Assembly: GCA_027405735.1 (NCBI GenBank)
Contig: JAPEHQ010000011.1
Span: 1,488,001 to 1,552,000 of the forward strand
Origin: Mucor racemosus
Lineage: Eukaryota > Mucoromycota > Mucoromycetes > Mucorales > Mucoraceae
Length of the DNA stretch: 64,000 nucleotides
Reading direction: 5' to 3'
The notes beneath the pieces are model-generated. The model was given only the letters and a program-made list of their open reading frames with translations. It searched no databases and was not told where the DNA came from. Position numbers and translations under genes: made by a program. Every line of letters begins with the position of its first letter. Positions within the stretch are counted from its first letter, which is position 1. Shown piece by piece: positions 49,651-61,819 of this stretch.

Positions 49651-50771
49651 ATCTGCTGTAAGAAGTAAGTAGTATTTGTTCTTTTTGTATGGAGATATGG
49701 TATATTAACCTTTTCTTTAGTTGATATAAATTCTTGTCCAATAACTTATTAATTTATTATATTATACACATACCAAACCGTCTATGAAATATCGCCTCAA
49801 AATAACACATCTTCTCCCCCTCTTAATCCCTATAGATACTATAAATAATTTATTAAAAATTCAATATCATTATTTGTCCATGAGAATGTTCTTTGTTTAT
49901 ATGTTATTTTTTTATTATTGCTGGAATGTTGGCAGTATGCTTCAGTAGTATCATGGTTTAGCATTGGATTCTGATGACATTAAGTTTTGCATTAAGCTGA
50001 TTGTATATGTATTAACGTTTTGTGTATGGGAATTCATGCATTTGTAACGGACATTCAGTAAAAAAAGTCGTTTTTTTTTCAAAATACGCTAACGCTACTT
50101 TTTTTGCTTCAAACAGCTTTTTCTACTTCTCTTTATTAAGTAATACTGTAGTTATAAATTTTGCACTTCCTAGTGAATTTTAGTATTGAGTAACACGCAT
50201 ACTCTAATATATTACTCCTTGAGCGAAAGGCGGCTGTTTAATTATTCGACCACCAAATTCTCGTTCTTTAATACACAACATCCATATCTTTCAAAGAATA
50301 GTCTTCTCCCCTCTTTCTAATGTTAAATTAAATTTAGTGGGATAATACTTTAATGCTATACAAATTCTAACAACTCTCAGATCAACTATTTATGTAAACC
50401 ATAAAATAATAAATACGACCTTATAATTCTGCAGAACTGTGTCGGTAAATCATAGTACTGATTTTTCAAAGATTTTCTCGACTCCAAAAATTTTTTTTTT
50501 TCATATAAACGCATTAATAACATTTAAAAAATACTTTTAATTGGTATAGTATTTTTATTTGGGCACTTTATGTTAGGAATTGAATGTTTAATGTCAAGTT
50601 AAATTGTAAAATCCAAGAGAAGTTGATGAGACGCTACTTGGATCGGTGACTAGATATTCTCTCACAAAGACTACTGCATAAAGGTACGTGTTTAGAAATT
50701 GATCTATGATAACCCTCTTTTTTTTTTCAAGAAGAATAAATTGATAGCAATCTATTTTCGAAGAATTATAA
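49651..50771. other. Intergenic region upstream of NF-YA
   Basis: Includes the 3' end of the secreted gene and the promoter of NF-YA. No other gene was recognised. T-rich tracts are scattered at 50076 and 50490. Confidence 0.4.
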
Positions 50772-51354
50772 ATGGTAACGTTTCAATTGTAAAAACAAAA
50801 AGAAGAGAAAAAGTAGACTCATCTAAATGTGTAGACCGTTCCAGAACCATTGTCATCCTTACCCACAGCGACACCTCCCACATCAAATACAGCAACTGTT
50901 AAAACAGAGCATGTAAGTATACAGTGAATAAAGCTACTCTAAAAAATATTCAGAATCGATACTACTTAGATCTCTTCTGATGCAGCAGCAGCTGCTGTTG
51001 CCGCCATTGTTCAAGTGATGAATCCTGCTCATAATACAACTACACCAATCATCAAACAAGAACCAGAAGAAGAGCCATTGTACGTAAACGCAAAACAGTA
51101 TCATCGAATCCTTAAGCGTAGAGCAGCACGATTTAAATTAGAAGAACAATATAAAACTTCAAAGGCCAGAAAACCTTATTTACACGAAAGCCGCCATAAG
51201 CATGCAATGAGAAGACCTCGCGGACCTGGTGGTCGATTCTTGAGTAGGTTTTTATGATATTATTCATTATAAACATAACTAATTTAATCTTATTCAAGCC
51301 GCTGCAGAAATCGCAGAAATGGAAGCAGCTGAAAGACAGCAACAACAACCATAA
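50772..51354 (+). CDS. HAP2: NF-YA (HAP2/CBF-B) subunit of the CCAAT-binding complex
   Basis: DNA-contacting subunit of the trimeric NF-Y/HAP complex. Exons by my reading: 50772-50774 (the ATG alone), 50835-50912, 50970-51243 and 51299-51354, all joined in phase, giving 136 residues. The subunit-association helix is [27 protein letters not shown]. The DNA-binding domain is [32 protein letters not shown]; the T at the last junction is created by splicing and matches the family. The protein is short, with a Pro/Thr/Ala-rich N-terminus and a Gln tail. The one-codon first exon is inferred from the donor GTAACG straight after an ATG; a downstream in-frame ATG at 51015 would still keep the core domain. 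Confidence 0.88.
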
Positions 51355-51469
51355 CAACAAAATAGCAATATATAATGAAAAAAAAACACAATTACAAACA
51401 TGAAAAAAAAATATACAGTTTTTTTATTACTTTAATAATATATATATATATAAATGTGAAGTGTCTTTT
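51355..51469. terminator. Convergent 3' spacer
   Basis: The 115-bp AT-rich gap between NF-YA and TFIIS stop codons, with a TA tract (51438-51453) shared by both 3' ends. Confidence 0.5.
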
Positions 51470-52579
51470 TTAACAGAACTTCCAATGATTACCACAACTA
51501 ACACATGTAACAAAAGTCGTCATGGGTTCATCCGCACTTCTTGTTTGCATTTGGAAATAAGTACACTTTCTACCACCACATTTACCACATTTAAACATGT
51601 CAGTTTCAGCTTGTGCTGATTCGGCACCTCTTGCTTTAAAGATGGCCTCTTCTGCTAATTTACGATCTCTGGCTTGAGCTTCTTCAGATGCCATTGCATC
51701 TACACTCATTTTACATAATTTTTCAACTGCCAATTCTCCACTCACAACACTTTCACGTAATCCAGGATTGCTTTTATTTTTGAGATTAAGGGCTAAAGAA
51801 CGAACTTTGTTTTTGTAATCTTGATTGATATCGCCAAATTCCAAATAGATTGCTTTTTCAATTGCCATGGCACGTTTTAACAACAAATCTGAATCTGTAA
51901 ATTTGTAAACATGTCAGTTATTTTCAATATACATGTACAGATATAAAATTGACTTTTTACCTGCTCCACTTCCAAATCCAATTGATGCATACATGAGTTC
52001 AATGGTTTTATTACGAGGTACATTTCCAGTTGATTTAAATGAAACTTCATCTGATTTCACTGTTCGTGGAGTTGCATCCATAGAGGATGGTGTCTTTGGT
52101 GATGAGGCTTGAGATGAGGATGGTGAGCTCTTTTTGGGAGCAGGTGATGTAGATAATTTTGATAAAGATGGAGGTCTATTGCTATTTGTATTGGAACTGT
52201 TGCCATTGCTGGTTTGTTGAACTACATCATCTTTCCATTTTTTAACAATTGATTTTGCTTTAATTGCTAATTTGGCATCTTTATGAGTTCTTAATTTTCC
52301 AATTGTCTTGCCAATGTCAGTTTTCTATGTATAGTTTAGTGTTTAAATTCTTTTTTTTTTTCTTTGTTTTGCTCGACTAAACCATCTTACCTTTAATAAT
52401 TCTCCTGTCACCTTGATTTTACCCAAAGTATCCAAGATTTCTAGACACGCCTATGTTCACTAGAGTTAACTACAAAAGATTCAATTGAATATTTAAATAT
52501 TTTATACCTGAGAATTTTCTCTTTCTAAAGCGGAAGTGAGAGATGTTTTTGCCTTTAGAATTTGTGCTTCTGCGCTCAT
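51470..52579 (-). CDS. DST1: Transcription elongation factor TFIIS (S-II)
   Basis: Binds arrested RNA polymerase II and stimulates transcript cleavage. Start MSAEAQILKAK at 52579, four exons, about 300 residues, the usual length. The N-terminal LW domain (residues 1-80) has LEILDTLGKIKVTGELLKKTDIGKTIGKLRTHKD. A Ser/Pro/Thr linker follows. The central domain is RNKTIELMYASIGFGSGAD..AIEKAIYLEFG...KNKVRSLALNLKNKSNPGLRESVVSGE. The C-terminal zinc ribbon reads FKCGKCGGRKCTYFQMQTRSADEPMTTFVTCVSCGNHWKFC with the four zinc cysteines and the catalytic acidic hairpin pair DE. Complete and clearly functional. Confidence 0.97.
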
Positions 52580-55120
52580 TTCGAAAAAAAAATTATCAAG
52601 AGGAAGAGAGAACAAAGAGAAAGTCAGTTACTGGGCAATATGTAGCTCGGTGGCTGTGCTCCAGTCCGACTTGCTATCATTGCTTCTTGAAAGCCGTCAG
52701 TGAGCGGAATGGATTTAAAGGATTATTATATGGATATATGTTCATTAAAATTTGCACATTTAAAATAAATTATTATAGAATGGCATATCAAATTTATGTT
52801 TATATTTTTTTTACTGATGTTTCCTGGTTTTTGATGGACAAAAGGACAAAATGATTCAATAGCCCAATGTAATGTTGAGCTTTTAAATTTAATCACCGTC
52901 AAGTGTATCTAATGTAACCTACTGTTGTAGTTGAAGATAATTAGAGAATGTACATACTCATAAATGTGTCTACTATAATTTATTTCAATAACATGTAATA
53001 TACCAGCATCAGCAAAAAAAATTACGTTAGAAATATACTGAATTATTCCCCTGATATCACGTAAATATGTCTTTTCTAACCAATGCGGCATATTTTTATA
53101 TAATTACCAAGGCTCAGTAATCGAAATAAAAGACACGCTCAATATACATGTATCTACCCTTTAATGATAATTATCAGTATTAACCTATATGTAAATAAGA
53201 TCATATTATACTCTTGATAGCGTAGTTATCACAGAATGTAGTTTATGAATTGATCTTAACCTTCTGAATAATTTGCATAAATATAATATAGCTGAGCATC
53301 ATTCCCCATCTACTTCTATGATAATTTGTTTTATTATGTGAAACCATTTGTCAGTGCACATCTCGTCTATATACTAGATAAGTAACCCTGATATTGAATC
53401 CTATAATCCAGATAAGCTTTATTTTGAATATATATTGATGTGATGAATAATTGTTTAAGGGAATTTATGATAGTATACACTCTGAGATTTTTTTGAGCAA
53501 AAGTTCATTTGTGTCTCGAAATTTAAAACTAAAAATGCAGAGAATGCAAACATAATCAATATCTGATTCCTATTATGTGATATGGAAGAAAGAGAAGTAA
53601 AAAGCTATGACAGTGAGCGATAATTATGGCTATTTCTAGATTATTCCTCATGGTCAGAACACCCTTTATGCCATCTAAATTATGATACGTGCTGTCATCT
53701 TATATTATATATCTGTTATCAGCTCACGAAATGCCATATCCTTATCGTATATAATCTCAAACTAATCTGATGATGATAAATGGCCCAACATTCAGCTAAA
53801 ATTGAGCTGTTTGGCTTGGCATAATTATATAAACTAACAAAATTCAGCTATTTTTTATTGTTTATTTATGGAATAGTTGTGAAATGCAGTAAATCAGTTA
53901 ATAAAAGTGCAGTTTGGCATTGTAAAGTATAATTTAGCATTGTTCAGTGATATTTACTACAAAAGTAGATTTTTCAAACGGAAAATATAGTGGGCGGGGT
54001 TAGAAACAAAAAGCTTGAAAATGATTCTTGGAAATGCAATCGACCATCAAAAAATTGGTTTATTTCAATAACAACACCAATTCTACTCCAAACAAAAAAT
54101 GTTTCTAAGCTTATTGGTGAAAAACAATGAGCTTAATAAAATGGTTTGCCATTCATAAAAATTGAGCTTGTCTGTATTGATTAATCGCGAAAAAACCAAA
54201 AAACGGTTTTTTCTGAAAAAGTCAAATTTTTATTTCTAAAATGCACAAACATAAATTACCAAAACAACAATCAAACTCGGGCGGTCATTTGGTATTAATA
54301 CATGTCTTAGTAAAAAGTGCCGATTTTATGCTCAAAAAGCCCTCTGATCAATTTTTGCTGTTTTGGACAAGGGATCATAAGGAAAAATCTGCTCCAAAAC
54401 ATGAATTTTTTTTCGATCCTGAAAATTTCAAAAAGCTATATATATTTATCAAGCAATGTTGTAGGAATATTTTACACCTAATTCTGCGTAATTTTGAGCT
54501 CTACAAGACGTATAATTGGCCAAGTTATCGTGTAACATATCATTAACCGCATTTTATACTTAATCGACGTTTAATTGAGCATTTTTATTCTTTTTTTTTT
54601 AATAAAAAACCAGAAATGCTTCCAAGGGTGTTCAAATTAATTTTATGTGCTTTATTTTACTTTTATCACCAAATAATTCCACTCAAAAGATCTTTTAGTA
54701 TAAGTGAACTGGATTTGAAAATATGCTATCAGATTTTACATATCAAAGTTCAAGGGATTATTTTGGAAGAGCAAGCTAATGTGTTAAGCAAATGACAAAT
54801 ATTTCACTTTTTAAAACACCTTAAGTTAACATTTATATTTTTTGTCTTGCTAAAAAAAGCTCTTGTTTTCATAGAGTAATCCATATTATAATATTATGAT
54901 AGTGGTTTAAATTCGGATTTGCAAGTTTTATGTATTCCCGGTGAGCCATATCGAAAATATTTCGGTTCGGACATGATATTAAAGATATACATGAACCTCT
55001 GAGATGTGTTTCTGCAAGTAACAGCAAAAAGCTCGGCGGGGAGAAACTACCATTTGCTTGACTAATAGCAAGGCAACCTTATAGATCTTCCTTTTTCACT
55101 CCATCCGACATATATAAAAG
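52580..55120. other. 2.5-kb gene-poor region
   Basis: AT-rich, no recognisable gene. The longest open frame (54241-54546, plus, 101 codons, MHKHKLPKQQSN) matches nothing I know and has no promoter sign. The last 100 bases hold the L26 promoter, with a pyrimidine run CTTCCTTTTTCACTCC at 55087-55102 like ribosomal-protein gene start sites, and TATATAAAAG directly before the ATG. Confidence 0.45.
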
Positions 55121-55904
55121 ATGAAGTTCTCTGCTGGTAAGAAATCAATCAATGTTGAATGGATGAAAGAAATGGACAATGTTTTTGTTTTTCGATTATG
55201 GATGATGGATGAAACGACGATGATGGGATGTTTTGATGCAAAAAAAAAAAAAAAAAAATACAAGAAAAAAAATCCATTCAAGCAGAAAAGTCTATTCAAT
55301 ATACCTACAATTAGTTTGATATATCAGCGCAATTACCAACATTATCACCACTACTATATCACATAATATATTGAATACAGATATCAACATTTGACCATGT
55401 AGAGCAGAGAATAATATAGAGGAAAACAATATTTACGAGACCATTTCTTTCATTTACATTTACATTTGACCTATTATATTGATGAAATCAAGAGACTAAT
55501 TTATTGTACATCTAGATGTTAGCTCCTCTCGTAGAAAGAGCAGAAAGGCTCACTTCGCTGCCACCTCTGATGTTCGTCGTAAGATCATGAGTGCTCCTTT
55601 ATCCAAGGAACTCCGTGAGAAGCACAGCGTCCGTTCCATTCCCGTCCGTAAGGATGATGAGGTTATGGTTGTTCGTGGTACTTACAAGGGTCGTGAGGGT
55701 AAGATCGTCCAAGTCTACCGTAAGAAGTGGGTTATCCACATTGACCGTGTCTCTCGCGAGAAGGTTAACGGTGCCACTGCCCCCATTGGTATCTCTCCCT
55801 CCAAGGTTGTTGTCACTAACCTCAAGTTGGATAAGTCTCGTGTTGCCATCCTTGAGCGTAAGGGTAAGAAGGATGCTATGAAGCAGGTAAATATTTCATA
55901 TTGA
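55121..55904 (+). CDS. RPL26: 60S ribosomal protein L26 (uL24)
   Basis: Component of the large ribosomal subunit near the peptide exit tunnel. Exon 1 is 55121-55136 (MKFSA plus one base) and exon 2 starts at 55516 after a 379-base intron, giving [19 protein letters not shown], the canonical start. The core shows [51 protein letters not shown] (KOW domain). Codons are strongly biased, typical of high expression. The last codons are uncertain: CAG at 55886 is followed by GTAAAT. Without splicing the protein ends KQVNISY at 55904. With splicing it could end KQL near 56114 or KQVAENFFTFQAA at 56271, three bases before the next gene's ATG. The body is certain; only the tail is in doubt. Confidence 0.95.
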
Positions 55905-56274
55905 CTTTATACACATTTTGCAGTAATAATTAATCAATTTTTGGATAGTAAATTTGTTTTTCATAAATCAAAAAACTCTCTTTTTCTTTAAACCCTATTT
56001 TTTTGTTACGGCAAATCTTAATGTCTATATTGAAAAAATAAATATCATCCCCATTGTTTTTATTATTTAATATCTATTTTTTATCTTGTTGAAATGTATC
56101 ATCTGTGTAGCTGTAAAATTCTTTGTAAAATTTAGATTTCATGTAGAAATACAATGATTTTAGAGCTATTGTTGCAAGTATACGTCACTGTGATATTGGA
56201 AAAAATAGGCTTTAAATGTCCCAACTTTTTTTTAGGTTGCAGAGAATTTCTTTACCTTTCAAGCTGCTTAAAAA

Positions 56275-58442
56275 ATGTCTAGTATCTATAATACTTCACG
56301 TACTGATAAAGGAAAAGGTCGTGCTGCACCACGTCGTGGAGGCGGACCATTGCGTCCTGGTGTAGGACCACAGCGTGTATTACAGCAACATCAATTGCAA
56401 ATGCAACAACAACAGCAACAAGCGGAAGATATCACTTATAGTGAATTTCAACTTGTTTCTACTTCTAAACGAGGACAAAATCATTTAATGGATTTCAAGG
56501 GTGGCAGCAAACATGTAGAACCAAAAGACTTTGCTCGTCCAGTTAAATTGCATCGTAAAGAGACAAATTTCCTTCCTTACAGACAGTACATTCAAAATTT
56601 GAACGAACAAAACGCTCTTGCAGCTGCCGCCAAAGAAGCTGCCGCTGCAAATGCTGCTGCTATTATGGCAGGTACAGCCCCACCTCATCCAGTAACAAAA
56701 CCTGTTGCTTCCGACGTTGAAGATTTAGGTGGTGATGCTTCTACACCTACTACGCAAAATCAGCATGGACCTAAAACTGGTGCAGATACATCTTTAATCG
56801 CTCCACTAGGTGGTGCTACCAGAAATAAACAAATGCTTTTCAAGAAAAGAACCAAACAGATTTATTTGGCTAAAGAAGATACTAGAGAATTGAAAGAACA
56901 AGAGCAGAGACCTTGGATTTTGGAAGATTACGATGGCCAAAACAGCTTTACTGGTACATATGAAGGTGGCCAACGTTCTGATTATATGTTTTTCGTTTTA
57001 ACAGTAAGTTGCATTTTTTTTTCTTTTTGCTTATTTTTGACATGATGGTTGATTTGTTTTCTTGCAGGAAAGTGGATTTAAAGTTATGCCAGTCGATAGA
57101 TGGTACAAATTTCAACCTAAACGTAATTTCAAAACTTTATCATTAGAAGAAGCCGAAGAGCAGGTAAAATATTTATAGATAGACTGATTGAATTGGTTAG
57201 ATATTAAACTTTATTATAGTTGAAAAAACAACAAAAACGTGAAAGTAGTAGATGGTTAATGTTGAAACGTCAAAACGAAATGAATGAAGCTGAAGAAGCC
57301 GCTCGTCCTGCAAAATTGAAGCTTGTAGATCATGATGAACATGTGTATGTTTTAAATAGAAAAGGATTCTATTTCATTGCTAATTACTATTGTAATTAAA
57401 ATAGTAAACCTGACCCAGATGAGGAAAGCGGTAATAGACAAGATTCTGATATGGATGATCTTGATTTCGACGATGTATTCCAAGATGATGATGAGGCTAC
57501 TGCAGAGCATGAAGTTGAAGACGAAGATGTTAAAGACAGTAAAGATCGTGTCAAGAAAGAAATTAAAGACTATTCCGTTAGTGGAACTCAAGAAGATGCT
57601 GACGAAGAATATGACGATATGGGTAAATTAACGTCAGAGGGCAAGGTATGTAAAACTAAAAATATTATACAAAATGCATTTACTAATTAAATGAATAGCA
57701 AATGCGTAAATTGGTTCGAGATTTAGAAAAGAATCGGGCATACGAAAGTGATGATGAAGAAGGAGATCCTTATGCATCAAGTGCTGAAGAACTTGATTCT
57801 GATAACGAAGACGATGATCAAAACTCTGAAAACGAAAAAGAAAAGGAAAAAGAAAAGGAAAAAAAGATACCTATACCACCCAAAAAGAAGGCAACAGCAG
57901 CATCAAAGCCCATGATGCCAAAGAAAGCACATACAGCTAAAATCAAGAAAGAAGGCATGTCCAAACCAATTGGTCGCCCTGGATCTCCTTCTTTGTATAT
58001 GAAAAAGAAAGAGCGTGAAGGCTCATCGTCGCCTTCACCTAGACCATCCTCTCCTCTTGGCAATGGAGGTAGATCTTCTCCTTTGCGACCTGGATCTTCA
58101 CCTCAACATCGACCTGCACCCGCACCTCCATCTCCATCATCATCACAAGGATTTAAAGAGCCTGCCAAGAAGCGCAAGCTTGAAGATTCAAGCAGTATAG
58201 ATGCCAAACATCGAAAGGTTGGCGGTTCAGATGACGATTTGATTACAGAACAAGAAGTTATTGATACTTTGCGTGGCAAGGTAATGACAACTAAAGAGTT
58301 TTTGTTGAGTTTCCGTAAGCGTATCAAGAAGGATCCTCGTAACCGTGATATTATTACAACTTTATTGAGAAAGGTAGCCAAGAGTAACCGTTCGTCTGAC
58401 CCTAATACTCGTACTCTTGAATTGAAGCCTGAATTCCAATAG
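56275..58442 (+). CDS. TFG1: TFIIF alpha subunit (RAP74/Tfg1)
   Basis: Large subunit of the general transcription factor TFIIF, which escorts RNA polymerase II into the initiation complex. Exons 56275-57003, 57068-57163, 57220-57344, 57405-57645 and 57699-58442 join in phase to 644 residues. The N-terminal dimerisation domain includes ITYSEFQLVST, FKKRTKQIYLAKEDTREL, PWILEDYDGQNSFTGTYEGGQRSDYMFFVL and FKVMPVDRWYKFQPKRNFKTLSLEEAEE. An acidic middle region follows, then a Ser/Pro/Lys-rich one. The C-terminal winged helix is LITEQEVIDTLRGKVMTTKEFLLSFRKRIKKDPRNRDIITTLLRKVAK. All domains are present. Its ATG lies only 3 bases after a possible L26 stop codon. Confidence 0.95.
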
Positions 58443-59439
58443 GGAAGCAGCATCAAAACAGAAAAAGAAAAAAATTAGAAAACCTTTTATATAAACCACT
58501 CAAAAATACATTTTTTTTTTTTTAAAAACATTATGATTAGTTTCTCTCTCGATTATGCACATAATAGTATATATACAATAAAATAGGGATGCGCCATTAA
58601 ATAAAATGGCCAGAAAGCCCACATTACACACTTTTATATTAATAATTATTCACAATGTAAAATAACACCTGGAGCGACGCTCCCCAATAGAATTGCTATA
58701 CTTTAAAGAAACGAGGCGTGTTACAAAATGATTCCTAGGCTTGATTATTGAATTTATGCATTATAATAGTTTCAAATGAGTCTACGATACGCTGTGAATA
58801 TTGAACATATTCGATCTCAAGGCGCGTCGACAAGTTTGTACCTGCTATAAGCGCTTAATTCTATAAATCAAATACTGTGCAAACAGAGATTAATACTAAT
58901 AAAGCTTTGGCTTGAAAACCTTTATTTGTGGGCTAGACTTGGTAATGGAAATGTTGTTAAGTCTGCTTGCCAATGATAATACTAATAAATGAAAATGATA
59001 AATCACATTCAGACGACATGAAATGGATGAGATATTGTACTGTAAATACTAGAGTAGTCTTTGTCATTGAATTTGTTCCTTTTAGAAATATTTTCTAATA
59101 ATATATAAAAAATAGTTTTTTATATTTTTTTTATTGTCGAAGCTAAAAAGTTACAACCCCTAATTATTAATTGCTTTTCTTTCTAATTAATTGATAAAAA
59201 CTAGTATATCATATTCACTTTATAAAATTATGTATAGTTTAATTAAATTTACATTCTATAAGTTAAAATGGATTTTGACATTTTTTTTTTGTAGGTACCT
59301 TTTTGAGCAAAATTTAACAAATTCAACTTTCATAGTTTTCAATCTTCAAAATCGAAGCGTGCCCTCTTTTCTATAACTAATCTCATACTAAACATTTTTT
59401 AGGATATAGCTTGGGCGCTATTAAATACATATGAGTTGG
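58443..59439. other. Intergenic, no gene recognised
   Basis: 3' region of TFIIF alpha (T run at about 58511-58523, AATAAA at 58577), then AT-rich sequence leading into an R2 fragment. Confidence 0.4.
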
Positions 59440-59780
59440 TTGCATTACGCTATATACCCCTAAATTTATTTTTTATCTCACAAAAGACATAAAAAAAGCA
59501 CGTAAAAGGCACTGTTTTTTCCTTGAAAACTGGATCTCGCTTTTCATCTCTGCTCAACCTTTTTTTCACTAAATAACACCAAGAAAAAATTATATGCCAA
59601 TGTACCTGAGATGTTCAGCTTTAATCCAAAAATGAGTATCTGGAAAAATTCTATCTTTTGCGGTTGGTATTAATTTTTTAGTAATAATGTTTCAGATTTT
59701 TACAGTTATTTCACTGCTAAAATTAAAAATTTTGAGGCTTTATATCTCTACGAACAGTTAAATTATACTAATAAAATTTG
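59440..59780 (+). repeat. R2 family repeat, copy 4 (fragment)
   Basis: Matches the first 300 bases of copy 3: CCTTGAAAACTGGATCTCGC, TTTTCATCTCTGCTCAAC, CAATGTACCTGAGATGTTCAGC, and the block ending in TATATCTCTACGAA. It lies about 120 bases upstream of the acyl-CoA synthetase relic. Confidence 0.75.
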
Positions 59781-59901
59781 GGCAGTTTGAGGTAACTAAT
59801 TCGGCTTAGAATTTTGATTATACTAAAAAATCCCTAAACTCTGGATAATTTTATAAATATAATAAAACAGAAAAATAAGTAACCTTATTCATCTACTAAT
59901 C

Positions 59902-61759
59902 ATGTCTGTTAAACCTCAAACCAAAGAATTAGAATATAGAGAAAAGTCTGGCTCCTCAAATACGAAAAACTATTATTTTATTTCTCTTAATTTGGAAAAT
60001 AATAGTTATTTATTGCAATGGTTTGCTATTTGTAATCCCTTATTCACTTGAACCAAAAAAGATCAAGACAATGTAGGACTTTTTCGCGAGAGGCCTTGAA
60101 TTATCTTACAATAAAGAATGTTTTGGTAGACGTCCATACAACATTAAATTGAATCAAAGGGATGATGTTGTGTGACAAACATATGCTCAAGTATCAAATT
60201 GTATTGATAACTTTGAGTCTGGATTAATGCGTATTATCAATACATGCACAAATAATGCAAAGAAGATCGGTATTTGGTTTACCAACAGACCTGAATGGAC
60301 GATCACTGATCTGGCTTGCGCTACATAAGGATTATACAATGTTGCGCTATACGAAACATTGGGTCCAGAAATCGTAGAATATGCTATAAATTATGCATAA
60401 TTGGAAATCATTGTATGCTCATCTAATTATTTGATTCAATTATCAAATATTAAAGAAAATTTACCTACCTTATCCGTCATTATTTTCATGGATACTGTTG
60501 TTATGGATCCATTGGAAAAGCTGCCTGATGGTGTATCAAAAGGTAAAATTACTCGACTATAGGCCAAGGAAAGATATTACTTTATTGGATTTTGAGCAAG
60601 TTTAATCAATGGATATTCAGTTTCCTAAAGAGCACAATTAACTTTATCCTGATGATTTGGCTTGCATTATCTTTACAAGTGGAACCACTAGAATACCAAA
60701 GGGCGTCATGTTGACACATACAAACTTTATACCTGCAGTTATTGCAACAATTATTTTGTTGAGACTGATGTTAATGAATTTGATACCTCTTATTTTCCAT
60801 TAGCGAATCGCTTTAGTCGCATGTATAATTTAACCATGCTAGCAAGTGGTAGTAAATCTGGTTATTTATCTGGTGGTGTTGAAAATCTATTAAATGATTG
60901 TCAAGCAATTCATCCTAAAATGTTTGTTGCTGTACTAAGATTATTGAATTGCATTTATAGTAAATTGGCTCGAGCATCTATATCTGCTGAAGGGGCTAAA
61001 GGTTTTTTGTCTTGTATAACTGTGGCATCTAAATTGAGACAATTAGCTAATGGAGATGGATATTATCATGCTATTTAGGATCAACTTTTATTCAACAAAA
61101 TGAAGCGAGTTCTCGGTGGCAATGTTAGAATCATTGGTTCTGGTGCTACTCCTTTGATTCCTGATGTTCTTCAATTCTTGCGTGTTGTTTTTCGTTGTGA
61201 TATTCGTAAAGATTGTGGCGCTACTGAAGCAGGGGCTGCTTCGTGTTTTTAATTTATGGGTGATAATAATGCTATTAGCATAGGTAGACCTTAGACTTGC
61301 AATGAAATCAAATTAATGGATGTTACCTAAATGAATTGTTTTATAGATTGTCATCCTCCCAAAGGTAAACTTTACATGTAAGGACCTAATATCTTTTAGG
61401 GTTATTACAAGGATCAAGCAAGGTCTGATAAAACATTGGATTCAGATGGCTAGTATCATTCTGGTGATATTGGGATTATCGATGAAGAAGGTAATGTAGC
61501 TGTGATTGATCGTAAAAAGAACATTTTCAAATTAGCAAAAGGTGAATGCATTGCTCCTGAAAAGATCGAGAACATTTATATCAATAATCCACTAATTGCA
61601 CAAATATATATTAATGGCAATTCATTACGAAGTGCTCTAGTCATTGCTGTAGTTCCTGATCCCACAGAATTGAAGAACATTGCATTAAAAGTTAAACATC
61701 GTCAAGCTAAACAATATTATGCAGATCAAATCGCTGCCATGCATGCTCTTTTAAATTAA
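59902..61759 (+). pseudogene. Long-chain acyl-CoA synthetase pseudogene with many in-frame stops
   Basis: An AMP-binding (ANL) fatty acyl-CoA ligase relic. Recognisable segments are FGRRPYNIKLNQRDDV, IGIWFTNRPEWTITDLACA, GLYNVALYETLGPEIVEYAINYA, the P-loop-like [81 protein letters not shown] and YINGNSLRSALVIAVVPD. At least twelve in-frame stops lie inside, for example at 60173, 60326, 60398, 60603 and 60639 and after HAI, CF, GRP, YM, NIF and DSDG. One-base frameshifts fall near 60560 and 60740. The C-terminus is shorter than in intact enzymes. No intron is evident over 1.6 kb, unlike neighbouring genes, so a retrocopy is possible. Non-functional. Confidence 0.9.
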
Positions 61760-61819
61760 AATCTATTCCCACTTTCATATATACAGTATATAAATACTTT
61801 AATCACTATATACTCTTTA

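Noticed and set aside
54241..54546. 101-codon open frame as a gene
   Set aside because: No recognisable product, no promoter or intron context, and AT-rich composition like surrounding non-coding sequence.
59902..61759. Stop-codon reassignment (TAA/TAG read as Gln) in the acyl-CoA synthetase sequence
   Set aside because: Some stops replace conserved Trp, frameshifts are present, and every other gene here uses TAA and TAG as normal stops.
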